From Pseudomonas multiresinivorans (GTDB taxonomy: Bacteria; Pseudomonadota; Gammaproteobacteria; Pseudomonadales; Pseudomonadaceae), in contig NZ_CP048833.1 of the NCBI RefSeq assembly GCF_012971725.1, positions 4,588,001 through 4,652,000 on the forward strand: a stretch of DNA of 64,000 bases, read 5' to 3'. Below, piece after piece: positions 22,899-31,975 of the stretch. Within the stretch, counting starts at the first letter, position 1, and each line of letters begins with the position of its first letter. The position numbers were made by a program, and so were the translations under genes. The notes under the pieces are model-generated. The model made no database searches and was not told the origin of the DNA. It saw only the letters and a list, made by a program, of their open reading frames with translations.

Positions 22899-24447
22899 TG
22901 CCCTGGTGCGGCCGGTCGGGGAACCGACCCGCCGCGACTGGATCGCCGTGTTCAGCGCCATGCTCGGCGCGTTCATGGCGGTCCTCGACATCCAGATCAC
23001 CAACTCCTCGCTGAAGGATATCCAGGGCGCGCTGGCCGCCACCCTGGAGGAAGGCTCGTGGATTTCCACCTCCTATCTGGTGGCGGAAATCATCATGATC
23101 CCGCTCACCGCCTGGCTGGTTCAGCTGCTCTCGGCGCGCCGGCTGGCCTGGATGATCTCCGTCGGCTTCCTGTTCTCCTCGCTGCTCTGCTCGTTCGCCT
23201 GGAACCTGGAGAGCATGATCGTGTTCCGTGCCATGCAGGGCTTCACTGGCGGCGCACTGATTCCCCTGGCGTTCACTCTGGCGCTGATCAAGCTGCCGGA
23301 GCACCACCGCCCCAAGGGCATGGCCCTGTTCGCCATCACCGCCACCTTCGCGCCCTCCATCGGGCCGACCCTGGGCGGCTGGCTGACCGAGAACTTCGGC
23401 TGGGAGTACATCTTCTACATCAACATTCCGCCGGGCCTGCTGATGATCGCCGGGCTGCTCTACGGCCTGGAGAAGAAGCCGCCGCACTGGGAACTGCTGA
23501 AAAGCACCGACTACGCCGGCATCGTCACCATGGCCATCGGCCTGGGCTGCCTGCAGGTGTTCCTGGAAGAAGGCCACCGAAAGGATTGGCTGGAATCGAA
23601 CCTGATCGTCAGCCTGGGCAGCATCGCCCTGGTCAGCCTGATCCTCTTCGTGATCCTGCAGACCTCGCGGCCCAACCCGCTGATCAACCTGGGCATCCTG
23701 CGCAACCGTAACTTCGGCCTGTCGAGCATTTCCAGCATCGGCCTGGGGATGGGGCTGTACGGCTCGATCTACGTGCTGCCGCTGTATCTCGCACAGATCC
23801 AGGGCTACAACGCCATGCAGATCGGCGAGGTGATCATGTGGATGGGTGTGCCCCAGCTGTTCCTCATCCCGCTGATACCCAAGCTGATGAAGATCATCGA
23901 GCCGCGCCTGCTGTGCGCCGTGGGTTTTGGCCTGTTCGGCATGGCGAGCTTCTTCTCCGGCGTGCTCAACCCGGACTTCGCCGGCCCGCAGTTCAACCAG
24001 ATCCAGCTGTTGCGCGCCCTCGGCCAACCGATGGTGATGGTCACCATCTCGCTGATCGCCACCGTCTACCTGCAACCGCAGGACGCAGGTTCGGCCTCCA
24101 GCCTGTTCAACATCCTGCGCAACCTGGGCGGCGCCATCGGCATCGCGCTGCTGGCGACGCTGCTGGATAGCCGCGCCAAGGTCTATTACGACTACCTGCG
24201 CGAAGCGGTGGTGCCGGTGAACGGCGCTGTGGATGAGCGCCTGGCGCAGCTGACTTCGCAGCTGGGGACACAGCAGGCGGCGCTGGGCAAGATCAGCGAG
24301 ATTGTCCACCAGCAGGCGGCGATCATGGCCTACAACGACGCCTTCCATGCCATAGGCATCGTGCTGGCAGTCAGCATGGTGGCGGTGTTGCTGACGCGCC
24401 CGCTGCCGGCGGGCGTGGGTTCTGGAGCTGCGGCCGGGGCGCATTGA
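22888..24447 (+). CDS. EmrB-like DHA2-family MFS drug-export permease
   Basis: A 519-residue inner-membrane transporter with 14 predicted helices. It has the DHA2 signatures AVLDIQITNSSLKDIQGAL near helix 1, FRAMQGFTGGALIPLAF (motif C-like) and GPTLGGWLTENFGWEYIFY. It uses the proton gradient to expel hydrophobic compounds with the upstream EmrA-like adaptor. The start is a GTG inside the end of the adaptor gene, so translation is coupled. A REP doublet follows the stop. Confidence 0.93.
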   Translation: MSADALVRPVGEPTRRDWIAVFSAMLGAFMAVLDIQITNSSLKDIQGALAATLEEGSWISTSYLVAEIIMIPLTAWLVQLLSARRLAWMISVGFLFSSLLCSFAWNLESMIVFRAMQGFTGGALIPLAFTLALIKLPEHHRPKGMALFAITATFAPSIGPTLGGWLTENFGWEYIFYINIPPGLLMIAGLLYGLEKKPPHWELLKSTDYAGIVTMAIGLGCLQVFLEEGHRKDWLESNLIVSLGSIALVSLILFVILQTSRPNPLINLGILRNRNFGLSSISSIGLGMGLYGSIYVLPLYLAQIQGYNAMQIGEVIMWMGVPQLFLIPLIPKLMKIIEPRLLCAVGFGLFGMASFFSGVLNPDFAGPQFNQIQLLRALGQPMVMVTISLIATVYLQPQDAGSASSLFNILRNLGGAIGIALLATLLDSRAKVYYDYLREAVVPVNGAVDERLAQLTSQLGTQQAALGKISEIVHQQAAIMAYNDAFHAIGIVLAVSMVAVLLTRPLPAGVGSGAAAGAH

Positions 24448-24469
24448 GCCCACTATCCTTCCAGACACT

Positions 24470-24549
24470 GTAGGAGCGAGCTTGCTCGCGAACGCTCAAT
24501 CAGCCGGCCACACCGGCATCAGGCAGTTCGTGAGCAAGCTCGCTCCTAC
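24470..24549. repeat. REP doublet (REPIN), family 1, between efflux gene and uvrB
   Basis: GTAGGAGCGAGCTTGCTCGC at the left and GTGAGCAAGCTCGCTCCTAC at the right are inverted copies with a 30-base centre holding CCGGCCACACCGG. The element lies between convergent genes, the usual place for Pseudomonas REPs. Confidence 0.92.
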
Positions 24550-24558
24550 ATAAACCGC

Positions 24559-26574
24559 TCAGCCCATCGATACGATGCGGTCGCGCAACTTGCCTATCTC
24601 GTCGCGCACACCGGCCGCGGCCTCGAACTCCAGGTCGCGGGCCAACTGGTACATGCGCTCTTCCAGCTGCTTGATACGCTTGCCGATCTCCTCCGGCGTA
24701 CGCGGCTCGTTGTCGTAGCGGCCGCTCTCCTCCGCCACTTTCGCCAAGCTGCGGCGCTTGCCCTTGGCGCCCGGCACCACGGCCCCTTCGAGGATGTCCT
24801 TGATATCCTTGGTGACGCCCTTGGGCACGATGCCGTTCGCTTCGTTGAAGGCCACCTGCTTGGTGCGCCGGCGCTCGGTCTCGTTGATCGCCCGCTGCAT
24901 CGAGCCGGTGATGTTGTCGGCGTAGAGGATCGCCTTGCCGTGCAGGTTCCGCGCGGCGCGGCCGATGGTCTGGATCAGCGAGCGCTCGGAACGCAGGAAG
25001 CCCTCCTTGTCCGCATCGAGGATGGCCACCAGCGCCACTTCGGGCATGTCCAGGCCCTCACGCAGCAGGTTGATGCCCACCAGTACGTCGAACTTGCCCA
25101 GGCGCAGGTCGCGGATGATTTCCACCCGCTCCACGGTGTCGATGTCCGAGTGCAGGTAACGCACGCGCACGTCGTGGTCGCCCAGGTAGTCGGTCAGGTC
25201 CTCGGCCATGCGCTTGGTCAGGGTGGTGACCAGTACGCGCTGATCCAGCGCCACGCGCTTGCCGATCTCCGAGAGCAGGTCGTCCACCTGGGTGGTCGCC
25301 GGGCGGATTTCCACTTCCGGGTCGACCAGGCCGGTGGGGCGCACCACCTGCTCGATCACGCGACCGGCGTGCTGTTCTTCATACGGGCCGGGCGTCGCCG
25401 AGACGAAGATGGTCTGCGGGCTGATCGCCTCCCACTCCTCGAAGCGCAGCGGCCGGTTGTCCAGCGCCGAGGGCAGGCGGAAGCCGTACTCCACCAGGGT
25501 TTCCTTGCGCGAGCGGTCGCCCTTGTACATCGCGCCGACCTGGGGAACGCTGACGTGGGATTCGTCGATCACCAGCAGCGAGTTGGCCGGCAGGTAGTCG
25601 TAGAGGGTCGGCGGCGGCTCGCCGGGACCACGGCCGGAGAGATAGCGCGAGTAGTTCTCGATGCCGTTGCAATAGCCCAGCTCGAGGATCATCTCCAGGT
25701 CAAAGCGGGTGCGCTGCTCCAGGCGCTGGGCCTCCACCAGCTTGTTGTTGGTGCGCAGGTAATCCAGGCGCTGCTTGAGTTCGGCCTTGATGTGCTCCAC
25801 CGCCTCGAGCAGCGTCTCCCGCGGGGTGACGTAGTGGCTCTTGGGGTAGAAGGTGAAGCGCGGCAGCTTGGTGAGCACCTCGCCAGTGAGCGGATCGAAG
25901 GCGGCGATGTTCTCCACTTCATCGTCGAACAGCTCGACACGGATCGCCTCCAGGTCCGATTCCGCCGGGAAGATGTCGATCACATCGCCACGCACGCGGA
26001 AGGTGGCGCGGGCGAAGTCCATGTCATTGCGCGTGTATTGCAGGCTGGTCAGGCGACGCAGCAGCTCGCGCTGGTCCATCTTGTCGCCGCGATCCAGGTG
26101 AAGGACCATTTTCAGGTAGGACGCCGGATCGCCCAGACCATAGATCGACGACACGGTACAGACGATGATCGCGTCCTCGCGCTCCAGCAGCGCCTTGGTC
26201 GCTGACAACCGCATCTGCTCGATGTGGTCGTTGATCGAGGAATCCTTCTCGATGTAGGTGTCCGAGGACGGCACGTAGGCCTCGGGCTGGTAATAGTCGT
26301 AGTAGGAGACGAAGTACTCCACCGCATTGTTCGGGAAGAAGGTCTTGAACTCGCCGTACAACTGCGCGGCCAGGGTCTTGTTCGGCGCCAGGACCATGGT
26401 CGGGCGCTGTACCTGGGCAATGACGTTGGCGATGCTGAAGGTCTTGCCGGAACCGGTCACCCCCAACAGCGTCTGGTGCGACAGGCCCGCTTCCAACCCT
26501 TCAACCATCTGTCGGATGGCTTCTGGCTGATCGCCAGCGGGCTTGAAGCGCGAATCCAGCTGGAATAACGACAT
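24559..26574 (-). CDS. uvrB: Excinuclease ABC subunit B
   Basis: Damage-recognition helicase-like subunit of nucleotide excision repair; it receives DNA from UvrA and recruits UvrC. The 671 residues have Walker A GVTGSGKT (38-45), the beta-hairpin YYDYYQPEAYVPSSDTYIEK, the DESH box in LLVIDESHVSVPQ, helicase motifs V and VI (LREGLDMPEV, QTIGRAARN) and the C-terminal UVR motif (LEERMYQLARDLEFEAAAGV). I looked for a LexA box upstream and did not find one. Confidence 0.98.
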   Translation of the reverse strand: MSLFQLDSRFKPAGDQPEAIRQMVEGLEAGLSHQTLLGVTGSGKTFSIANVIAQVQRPTMVLAPNKTLAAQLYGEFKTFFPNNAVEYFVSYYDYYQPEAYVPSSDTYIEKDSSINDHIEQMRLSATKALLEREDAIIVCTVSSIYGLGDPASYLKMVLHLDRGDKMDQRELLRRLTSLQYTRNDMDFARATFRVRGDVIDIFPAESDLEAIRVELFDDEVENIAAFDPLTGEVLTKLPRFTFYPKSHYVTPRETLLEAVEHIKAELKQRLDYLRTNNKLVEAQRLEQRTRFDLEMILELGYCNGIENYSRYLSGRGPGEPPPTLYDYLPANSLLVIDESHVSVPQVGAMYKGDRSRKETLVEYGFRLPSALDNRPLRFEEWEAISPQTIFVSATPGPYEEQHAGRVIEQVVRPTGLVDPEVEIRPATTQVDDLLSEIGKRVALDQRVLVTTLTKRMAEDLTDYLGDHDVRVRYLHSDIDTVERVEIIRDLRLGKFDVLVGINLLREGLDMPEVALVAILDADKEGFLRSERSLIQTIGRAARNLHGKAILYADNITGSMQRAINETERRRTKQVAFNEANGIVPKGVTKDIKDILEGAVVPGAKGKRRSLAKVAEESGRYDNEPRTPEEIGKRIKQLEERMYQLARDLEFEAAAGVRDEIGKLRDRIVSMG

Positions 26575-26757
26575 GGGAACCTCGCTTTGACGTGTGACGC
26601 TTCGGTCGCCAAAGCGTCATACCAGTCGAAAAGCATGCGCGACAACTCGCCGCCTGCCATAGAGGCCTATATACTACCGGCCCGTCGACGCATCCCCCAG
26701 CGCCGTGTGTGGGGGAATGCAATTGCATTTCACTCCCGCCTTAGAGCTGCTGCCAAA

Positions 26758-27954
26758 ATGAGTCTGTTCTCCGCTGTCGAAATGGCCCCCCGTGACCCGA
26801 TCCTGGGCCTGAACGAAGCTTTCAACGCCGATACCCGTCCGGGCAAGATCAACCTGGGCGTGGGCGTGTATTACAACGAGGAAGGCCGTCTCCCGTTGCT
26901 GCGCGCCGTCCAGGCCGCGGAGAAGGCCCGCATCGAGGCTCACGCCCCGCGCGGCTACCTGCCGATCGAAGGCATCGCTGCCTACGATTCGGGCGTACAG
27001 AAGCTGCTGTTCGGCGCTGATTCCGAGCTGCTGACCGAAGGCCGCGTGGTCACCACCCAGGCCGTCGGCGGTACCGGCGCGCTGAAAACCGGTGCCGACT
27101 TCCTCAAGCGCCTGCTGCCCAACGCCACCGTTGCCATCAGCGACCCGAGCTGGGAAAACCACCGCGCGCTGTTCGAAGCCGCTGGTTTCCCGGTGCAGAA
27201 CTACCGTTACTACGACGCCGCCACCCATGGTGTGAACCGCGCCGGCCTGCTGGAAGACCTCAACGCCCTGCCCTCGCAGTCCATCGTTGTCCTGCACGCC
27301 TGCTGCCACAACCCGACTGGCGTCGACCTGACCATGGACGACTGGAAACAGGTTCTGGACGTTCTGAAAGCCAAGGGCCACGTGCCGTTCCTGGACATCG
27401 CCTACCAGGGCTTCGGCGACGGCATCGACGAAGACGCCTCCGCTGTGCGCCTGTTCGCCCAGTCCGGCCTGAACTTCTTCGTCTCCAGCTCCTTCTCCAA
27501 ATCGTTCTCGCTGTACGGCGAGCGCGTTGGCGCCCTGTCGGTCGTGACTGATAGCCGCGAGGAATCCGCTCGTGTCCTGTCCCAGGTCAAGCGCGTGATC
27601 CGCACCAACTACTCCAACCCGCCGACCCACGGCGCCAGCGTCGTCGCTTCCGTGCTGAACAGCCCGGAGCTGCGTGCAGTATGGGAAGAAGAACTGGGCG
27701 AGATGCGCACCCGCATTCGCGCCATGCGTGAAGCCATGGTTGCCCAACTGGCTGCCCAGGGTGCCAAGCGCGACTTCGGCTTCGTTGCCCAGCAGCGCGG
27801 CATGTTCTCCTACTCCGGCCTGACCGCCGAGCAGGTGGAGCGCCTGAAGAATGAGTTCGGCATCTACGCCGTCGGTACCGGCCGTATCTGCGTTGCCGCA
27901 TTGAACAACGGCAACCTGGACACCGTCACCCGCGCCATCGTCCAGGTGCTGTAA
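26758..27954 (+). CDS. Aromatic amino-acid aminotransferase (aspartate/tyrosine type)
   Basis: A 398-residue class I PLP enzyme of the AspC/TyrB/PhhC group. It has the PLP lysine in SSSFSKSFSLYGER (Lys248), HACCHNPTGVDLT, DIAYQGFGDG and the substrate arginine near the C-terminus in GTGRICVAALNNGNL. It transfers amino groups between aromatic amino acids or aspartate and 2-oxoglutarate. The start at 26758 (MSLFSAVEMAPRDPILGLNE) matches the family although the ribosome site is weak. A TATACT -10 element is at 26670-26675. It lies divergent from uvrB and just before tRNA-Asn. tyrB or phhC would be reasonable names. Confidence 0.93.
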   Translation: MSLFSAVEMAPRDPILGLNEAFNADTRPGKINLGVGVYYNEEGRLPLLRAVQAAEKARIEAHAPRGYLPIEGIAAYDSGVQKLLFGADSELLTEGRVVTTQAVGGTGALKTGADFLKRLLPNATVAISDPSWENHRALFEAAGFPVQNYRYYDAATHGVNRAGLLEDLNALPSQSIVVLHACCHNPTGVDLTMDDWKQVLDVLKAKGHVPFLDIAYQGFGDGIDEDASAVRLFAQSGLNFFVSSSFSKSFSLYGERVGALSVVTDSREESARVLSQVKRVIRTNYSNPPTHGASVVASVLNSPELRAVWEEELGEMRTRIRAMREAMVAQLAAQGAKRDFGFVAQQRGMFSYSGLTAEQVERLKNEFGIYAVGTGRICVAALNNGNLDTVTRAIVQVL

Positions 27955-28022
27955 AAAATCAGGGGAAGTCGTCGGCATGATGTTGACTTCCCCTTCTTAA
28001 TCAGTAAGATACGCACCGTTGT

Positions 28023-28098
28023 TCCGCGATAGCTCAGTCGGTAGAGCAAATGACTGTTAATCATTGGGTCCCTGGTTCGAGTCCAGGTCGCGGAGCCA
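28023..28098 (+). tRNA. tRNA-Asn (GTT)
   Basis: A 76-base cloverleaf including CCA. The acceptor TCCGCGA pairs with TCGCGGA, the D-arm contains GCTCAGTCGGTAGAGC, the anticodon is GTT in GACTGTTAATC, and the T-arm contains GGTTCGAGTCC. Its 3' 22 bases and the terminator that follows are repeated at 28219-28277. Confidence 0.98.
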
Positions 28099-28103
28099 AA
28101 TTC

Positions 28104-28136
28104 AAAGCCCTCGGCACAAGCCGGGGGCTTTTTTAT
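28104..28136 (+). terminator. tRNA-Asn terminator, copy 1
   Basis: AAAGCCCTCGG / CCGGGGGCTTTTTTA (loop CACAAG) lies 6 bases after the tRNA. Confidence 0.9.
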
Positions 28137-28218
28137 TGGGCGCTGGACTCTCTCCAGGGACAGCGTCCCAGGTGATGCCCCCTTCGGGGCCGCGCTGAAG
28201 CGCGTTCGGCTGACGCCG

Positions 28219-28240
28219 TCGAGTCCAGGTCGCGGAGCCA
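28219..28240 (+). pseudogene. tRNA-Asn 3'-end fragment (duplicated T-arm/acceptor)
   Basis: TCGAGTCCAGGTCGCGGAGC+CA repeats the last 22 bases of the intact tRNA-Asn (28077-28098) exactly. The match continues through AATTC and a near-identical terminator. The D-arm and anticodon are missing, so it is not a functional tRNA. It could be an attachment-site remnant of an excised element or the relic of a second tandem tRNA-Asn gene. Confidence 0.9.
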
Positions 28241-28246
28241 AATTCG

Positions 28247-28277
28247 AAGCCCTCGGCACACGCCGGGGGCTTTTTCT
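28247..28277 (+). terminator. tRNA-Asn terminator, copy 2
   Basis: AAGCCCTCGG / CCGGGGGCTTTTTCT differs from copy 1 by only a few bases. It follows the tRNA fragment at the same distance as in the intact gene. Confidence 0.85.
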
Positions 28278-28301
28278 TTGGATTCGAAAAAGTCCCCAAT
28301 G

Positions 28302-28328
28302 AAAAAGCCGGTCGACGACCGGCCTTTT
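28302..28328. terminator. Bidirectional terminator after the ComEA-like gene
   Basis: AAAAAGCCGGTCG / CGACCGGCCTTTT with a minimal loop. It lies 18 bases past the minus-strand ComEA-like stop and has a T-run on both strands. Confidence 0.85.
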
Positions 28329-28346
28329 CATTCCAACGGGCAAAGC

Positions 28347-28694
28347 TCAGAGCGAAATCTTGTCGCGATTCTTGTCCAGCGTCCCCTTGCCGATGCCCTT
28401 CACTTCGAGCAATTGATCGACCGTGGTGAACGGCCCGTTGGTTGTGCGGTAGTCCACGATGGCCTGGGCTTTCACCTTGCCGATACCTTTCAGGGAATGC
28501 TGCAACTCTTCAGCCGATGCGGTGTTGATATTCACCGCCGCCACCTGGGCAACAGGTGCCTTTTCGGTTGAAGCCGTGGTTTCGGCTGCGGGTTTTACGG
28601 CTGGAGCCCCATTGGTGGCCGCCAGAGCGGCGCCACCGAACGAGAGGCCCGCCAACAGAATCAGACTTGCAACGGAAAGCAGACTCTTCTTCAT
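28347..28694 (-). CDS. ComEA-like helix-hairpin-helix DNA-binding protein, exported
   Basis: A 115-residue protein with a clear signal peptide (MKKSLLSVASLILLAGLSFG then ending ALA). An Ala/Pro/Thr-rich linker follows, then a C-terminal helix-hairpin-helix domain (VNINTASAEELQHSLKGIGK, FTTVDQLLEVKGIGKGTLDK). Periplasmic ComEA-type proteins bind incoming DNA during natural transformation. Short forms like this are widespread in Pseudomonas and their role is less certain. The ATG at 28694 has AAGGAACG upstream. It lies downstream of wbpM on the same strand with a 196-base gap that includes an imperfect hairpin (28792-28819). Confidence 0.92.
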   Translation of the reverse strand: MKKSLLSVASLILLAGLSFGGAALAATNGAPAVKPAAETTASTEKAPVAQVAAVNINTASAEELQHSLKGIGKVKAQAIVDYRTTNGPFTTVDQLLEVKGIGKGTLDKNRDKISL

Positions 28695-28890
28695 GGATCG
28701 TTCCTTGATGCAACAGGTTTCGAGGCAGGCGCGATTGCGCCGCCTGGAAAACATATCGCCAGGAACACCGGTGAAAACGCCGGTTTAGAGAGTCGGCGGC
28801 AGATTCCGGCGCCGCCGACAGCTCACCAAGAAAGGACTGACATGACTCGCAGACGCAGCAGCGGCGCTGTCTGCTAGGTAGCACCCCGAC

Positions 28891-30879
28891 TCATGGCTCC
28901 ATCCGCCGCTGCTGATGGATCAGGTCGACGATCTCGCCTTCGGGGCAATAGCCGCTGACGGTCTCCCGCAGCAATTGCCGCACACGTGCGTAATTGCCCT
29001 GGTCTACCGCCTTGAGCAGATCAGCCAGGACGAGCTTGAATCCCTCCCAGTGCATCAACTCCTCGTTGGCCTTCATGATCATCGGATGTTCGGTGGCGCT
29101 GACGTTGTCGCCGATCAGCAGCTCCTCGTAGAGCTTTTCGCCGGGCCGAAGGCCGCTGAACTCGATGGAAATGTCACCGTGGGGATTGCGCTCGGAGCGG
29201 ACGCTCAGGCCGGACAGGTGGATCATCCGCTCGGCCAGCTCGAGAATCTTCACCGGCTGCCCCATGTCCAGCACGAAGACGTCACCGCCACGGCCCATGG
29301 AGCCCGCCTGGATCACCAGCTGGGCCGCCTCCGGGATCGTCATGAAGTAGCGGGTGATGCCCGGATGGGTCACGGTGACCGGCCCGCCGCGCTTGATCTG
29401 CTCGCGGAACAGCGGAATGACCGAACCGGAGGACCCCAGCACGTTGCCGAAGCGAACCATGGTGAACCGGGTCTTGTTGACCTGATGCACGCCGGACTTG
29501 TCGCCGAACAGCACCGGTGCGGATTCCTGACTCAAGGCCTGCAGAATCATCTCCGCCAGGCGCTTGGTGCTGCCCATCACGTTGGTCGGGCGCACTGCCT
29601 TGTCGGTGGAAATCAGCACGAAGTGCTCGACGCCGGCCTGCACCGCCACCTGGGCGGTGTGCAAGGTGCCCATCACATTATTCAGTACGCCTTCGGAGAT
29701 ATTGTGCTCGACGATGGGCACATGCTTGTACGCCGCGGCGTGATAGACCGTCGCGACCTTCCAGGTGCGCATGACATCGAGCAGGCGCTCAGCGCTGCGC
29801 ACGGAGCCGAGGATCGGAACCAGTTGCACCGCGAGGGACTCACGCTTGACGCGGTTCTCCAGCTCCTGGTGCACCCGGTAAAGGTTGTATTCGCTGTGCT
29901 CGAACAGCACCAGCACGGTAGGCGACGAACCCAGGATCTGCCGGCAAAGCTCCGAGCCGATGGAGCCGCCCGCGCCGGTGACCATCACCACTTCGCCGCG
30001 GATACAGTGCTCGAACAATTCCTTGCGCGGCTCGACCGGGTCACGCCCGAGCAGGTCGGCGATGTCCACTTCCTGAATGTCGTCCACTCGCACCCGGCCG
30101 TTGGCCAGTTCGATGAATCCCGGCACGCTTCGCACGTGGACCGGGTAGGGCTCGAGCAAGCCGAGAATTTCGCGGCGGCGGGCGCGCGTCGCAGAGGGAA
30201 CCGCCAACAGCACTTCCTGCACACCGGTTTCGTCGATCATCTGCTGGATATGCTTGGGCTTGTAGACGCGCAGGCCGGCAATGACACGGTTGGCGATCTC
30301 GTCATCGTCATCGATGAAAGCTACCGGGCGCATCGCGCGACCGAGGCGCAAGGCGGCCACCAGCTGGTTGCCGGCAGAGCCCGCACCATAGACGGCAACC
30401 TTCGGCAGGCCGTCCTGTTGCTTGAGGAACGGAACGGCCTGCACGGTGCTGTACCAGTCCCCCATGAAATACTGGCGCATGACCAAGCGTAGTCCGCCAA
30501 TCATCAGCAGGCTCAACCACCAGTAGTTCAGGACCAACGAACGCGGAACCGCCTCGATGACCGAGCGGTTCCAGTAAACCACCAGAGACAACAGCAACGC
30601 CGAGATGGTCACCGCCTTCCAGATCGCGATCAGCGCGTCGTTGCCGAGATAGCGCATGACCGCGCGGTACATGCCGAAGCGGATGAACAGCGGAATCGCC
30701 ACTGCGGGGGCGGCGAAGAACAACCAGCCATGCACGCGGAAGGGGTACTCCAGATCGTCCGTACCCAGTCGCACGATGAACGCCAGCCACAGCGCAAACC
30801 ACACCAGGCAAATATCGGTGGTGACCTGCAGTAACCGTTTGTTTCGTCTCGGAAGCCTCAGCAGGCGTTCTCGAAGCAT
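28891..30879 (-). CDS. wbpM: Polysaccharide biosynthesis NDP-sugar 4,6-dehydratase
   Basis: A 662-residue membrane enzyme that converts UDP-GlcNAc to the 4-keto-6-deoxy sugar used for QuiNAc/FucNAc-type O-antigen residues. Four membrane helices lie in residues about 20-135. A first nucleotide-binding fold follows (VYGAGSAGNQL, 164-174), then the catalytic extended-SDR domain with TGAGGSIGSE (301-310). STDKAVRPTN is at 424-433, with the Met-x3-Lys pair Met435/Lys439 in place of Tyr-Lys. The Met for Tyr change is the known WbpM/FlaA1 altered triad, so the enzyme looks intact. It is the distal gene of the short O-antigen cluster. Confidence 0.96.
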   Translation of the reverse strand: MLRERLLRLPRRNKRLLQVTTDICLVWFALWLAFIVRLGTDDLEYPFRVHGWLFFAAPAVAIPLFIRFGMYRAVMRYLGNDALIAIWKAVTISALLLSLVVYWNRSVIEAVPRSLVLNYWWLSLLMIGGLRLVMRQYFMGDWYSTVQAVPFLKQQDGLPKVAVYGAGSAGNQLVAALRLGRAMRPVAFIDDDDEIANRVIAGLRVYKPKHIQQMIDETGVQEVLLAVPSATRARRREILGLLEPYPVHVRSVPGFIELANGRVRVDDIQEVDIADLLGRDPVEPRKELFEHCIRGEVVMVTGAGGSIGSELCRQILGSSPTVLVLFEHSEYNLYRVHQELENRVKRESLAVQLVPILGSVRSAERLLDVMRTWKVATVYHAAAYKHVPIVEHNISEGVLNNVMGTLHTAQVAVQAGVEHFVLISTDKAVRPTNVMGSTKRLAEMILQALSQESAPVLFGDKSGVHQVNKTRFTMVRFGNVLGSSGSVIPLFREQIKRGGPVTVTHPGITRYFMTIPEAAQLVIQAGSMGRGGDVFVLDMGQPVKILELAERMIHLSGLSVRSERNPHGDISIEFSGLRPGEKLYEELLIGDNVSATEHPMIMKANEELMHWEGFKLVLADLLKAVDQGNYARVRQLLRETVSGYCPEGEIVDLIHQQRRMEP

Positions 30880-30949
30880 CAGCGCTTGTCCTTATCCCGA
30901 GCAGAGGAAATTTTCCACCCGCTACATTGACCACCCAATCCGGCGGAGT

Positions 30950-31975
30950 TCAGCTCACATCCTGTTCATCCGGACGACCTGCACCCAGATGAGCTACGAC
31001 AAGCACCAATGGAGCATAGGCCACAATCAGCGCCAGCAAGCCTGGAACATGCCCGAGCGCGACCAGCAATGCCAGCGGCAGGAGCCAGAATACGTTGATC
31101 GCGGTTACCGCCAGCGATACCTGCAGATGACTGCCGTAGCGCCGCGAAGCGCGCTGGTAGGCATGGCTGCGATGAGCTTCGTAGACGCGCTCGCCGCGCA
31201 TCAGCCGATGAATCAGCGTGAAGCTGGCGTCGACGATGAAAACGCCCAGGAGAATCAACCAGCTCCAGATCAGCAGTGGGGCCACCGAAGAGGCCTGCAG
31301 TGCCAGTCCGCCGAGGATCAACCCGAGGAAACCACTGCCCGCATCGCCCATGAAAATTCGCGCGGGAGGGAAGTTCCAGACCAGGAAGCCCGCCGCCGCC
31401 AGGCCCAGCAGCAACGGCAGCCAGACCAGCTCCGCAGCCCCGAAGGCCCAGCCGCAGAGGGCTCCGCCCAAACAGACGCTGATGGCCTCCAGGCCGGCAA
31501 TCCCGTCGATACCGTCCATGAAGTTGTACAGGTTGAGCAGCCATACCAGGAACACCAGCCCCAGGAAGTCGCCTGCCAGCCCCAGGTCCAGCACGCCCCA
31601 GGGCAGCGGCAACACGGGCACGCCACCCAGCCAGCAGATCAGCCAGAGCGCCGCGACAAAATGCCCCAGCAGCCGCCAGCGTGCCGGAATATGGCGGTGA
31701 TCGTCGAGGAAGCCAATGGCCGCAACCAGGGCGCCGGCCGGCAGCAGGGCCACCAGACTGGCCCCGTCGATCATTCCGAGCACGGCAGCCAGGGGCAGGC
31801 AGCCGAGAAAGCCCAGCACGATCGCAACCCCTCCGCCACGCGGGGTGGGAATCCGGTGCGAACTGCGGGCGTTCGGGATATCCATGATGCTGCGCGCCAG
31901 CGCGTAGCGACGAACACCCGCCGTCATGGCCCAGGACGCAATGAACACCGCCAGAAGCAGCAATGCCGCACTCAT
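30950..31975 (-). CDS. wbpL: WbpL/WecA-type undecaprenyl-phosphate sugar-1-phosphate transferase
   Basis: A 341-residue polytopic membrane enzyme of the MraY/WecA (GT4) family that starts O-antigen or common-antigen chains on undecaprenyl phosphate. It carries DIPNARSSHRIPTPRGGG near residue 30, the catalytic NFMDGIDGIAGLE, the FMGDAGSGFLG loop and the cytoplasmic HRLMRGERVYEAHRSHAYQR signature. The start at 31975 overlaps the upstream epimerase stop by four bases (ATGA), so the two are coupled. WbpL in P. aeruginosa is needed for both O-antigen types. Which sugar is used here cannot be read from sequence. Confidence 0.93.
   Translation of the reverse strand: MSAALLLLAVFIASWAMTAGVRRYALARSIMDIPNARSSHRIPTPRGGGVAIVLGFLGCLPLAAVLGMIDGASLVALLPAGALVAAIGFLDDHRHIPARWRLLGHFVAALWLICWLGGVPVLPLPWGVLDLGLAGDFLGLVFLVWLLNLYNFMDGIDGIAGLEAISVCLGGALCGWAFGAAELVWLPLLLGLAAAGFLVWNFPPARIFMGDAGSGFLGLILGGLALQASSVAPLLIWSWLILLGVFIVDASFTLIHRLMRGERVYEAHRSHAYQRASRRYGSHLQVSLAVTAINVFWLLPLALLVALGHVPGLLALIVAYAPLVLVVAHLGAGRPDEQDVS

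Noticed and set aside
26575..26757. Possible LexA (SOS) box before uvrB
   Set aside because: I found no CTGT-N8-ACAG match in the uvrB upstream region, so SOS control cannot be claimed from this sequence.
28137..28218. Insert between the tRNA-Asn copies as a small RNA gene
   Set aside because: It contains a short CCCCTTCGGGG-type hairpin but no promoter or terminator of its own; the evidence is too thin.
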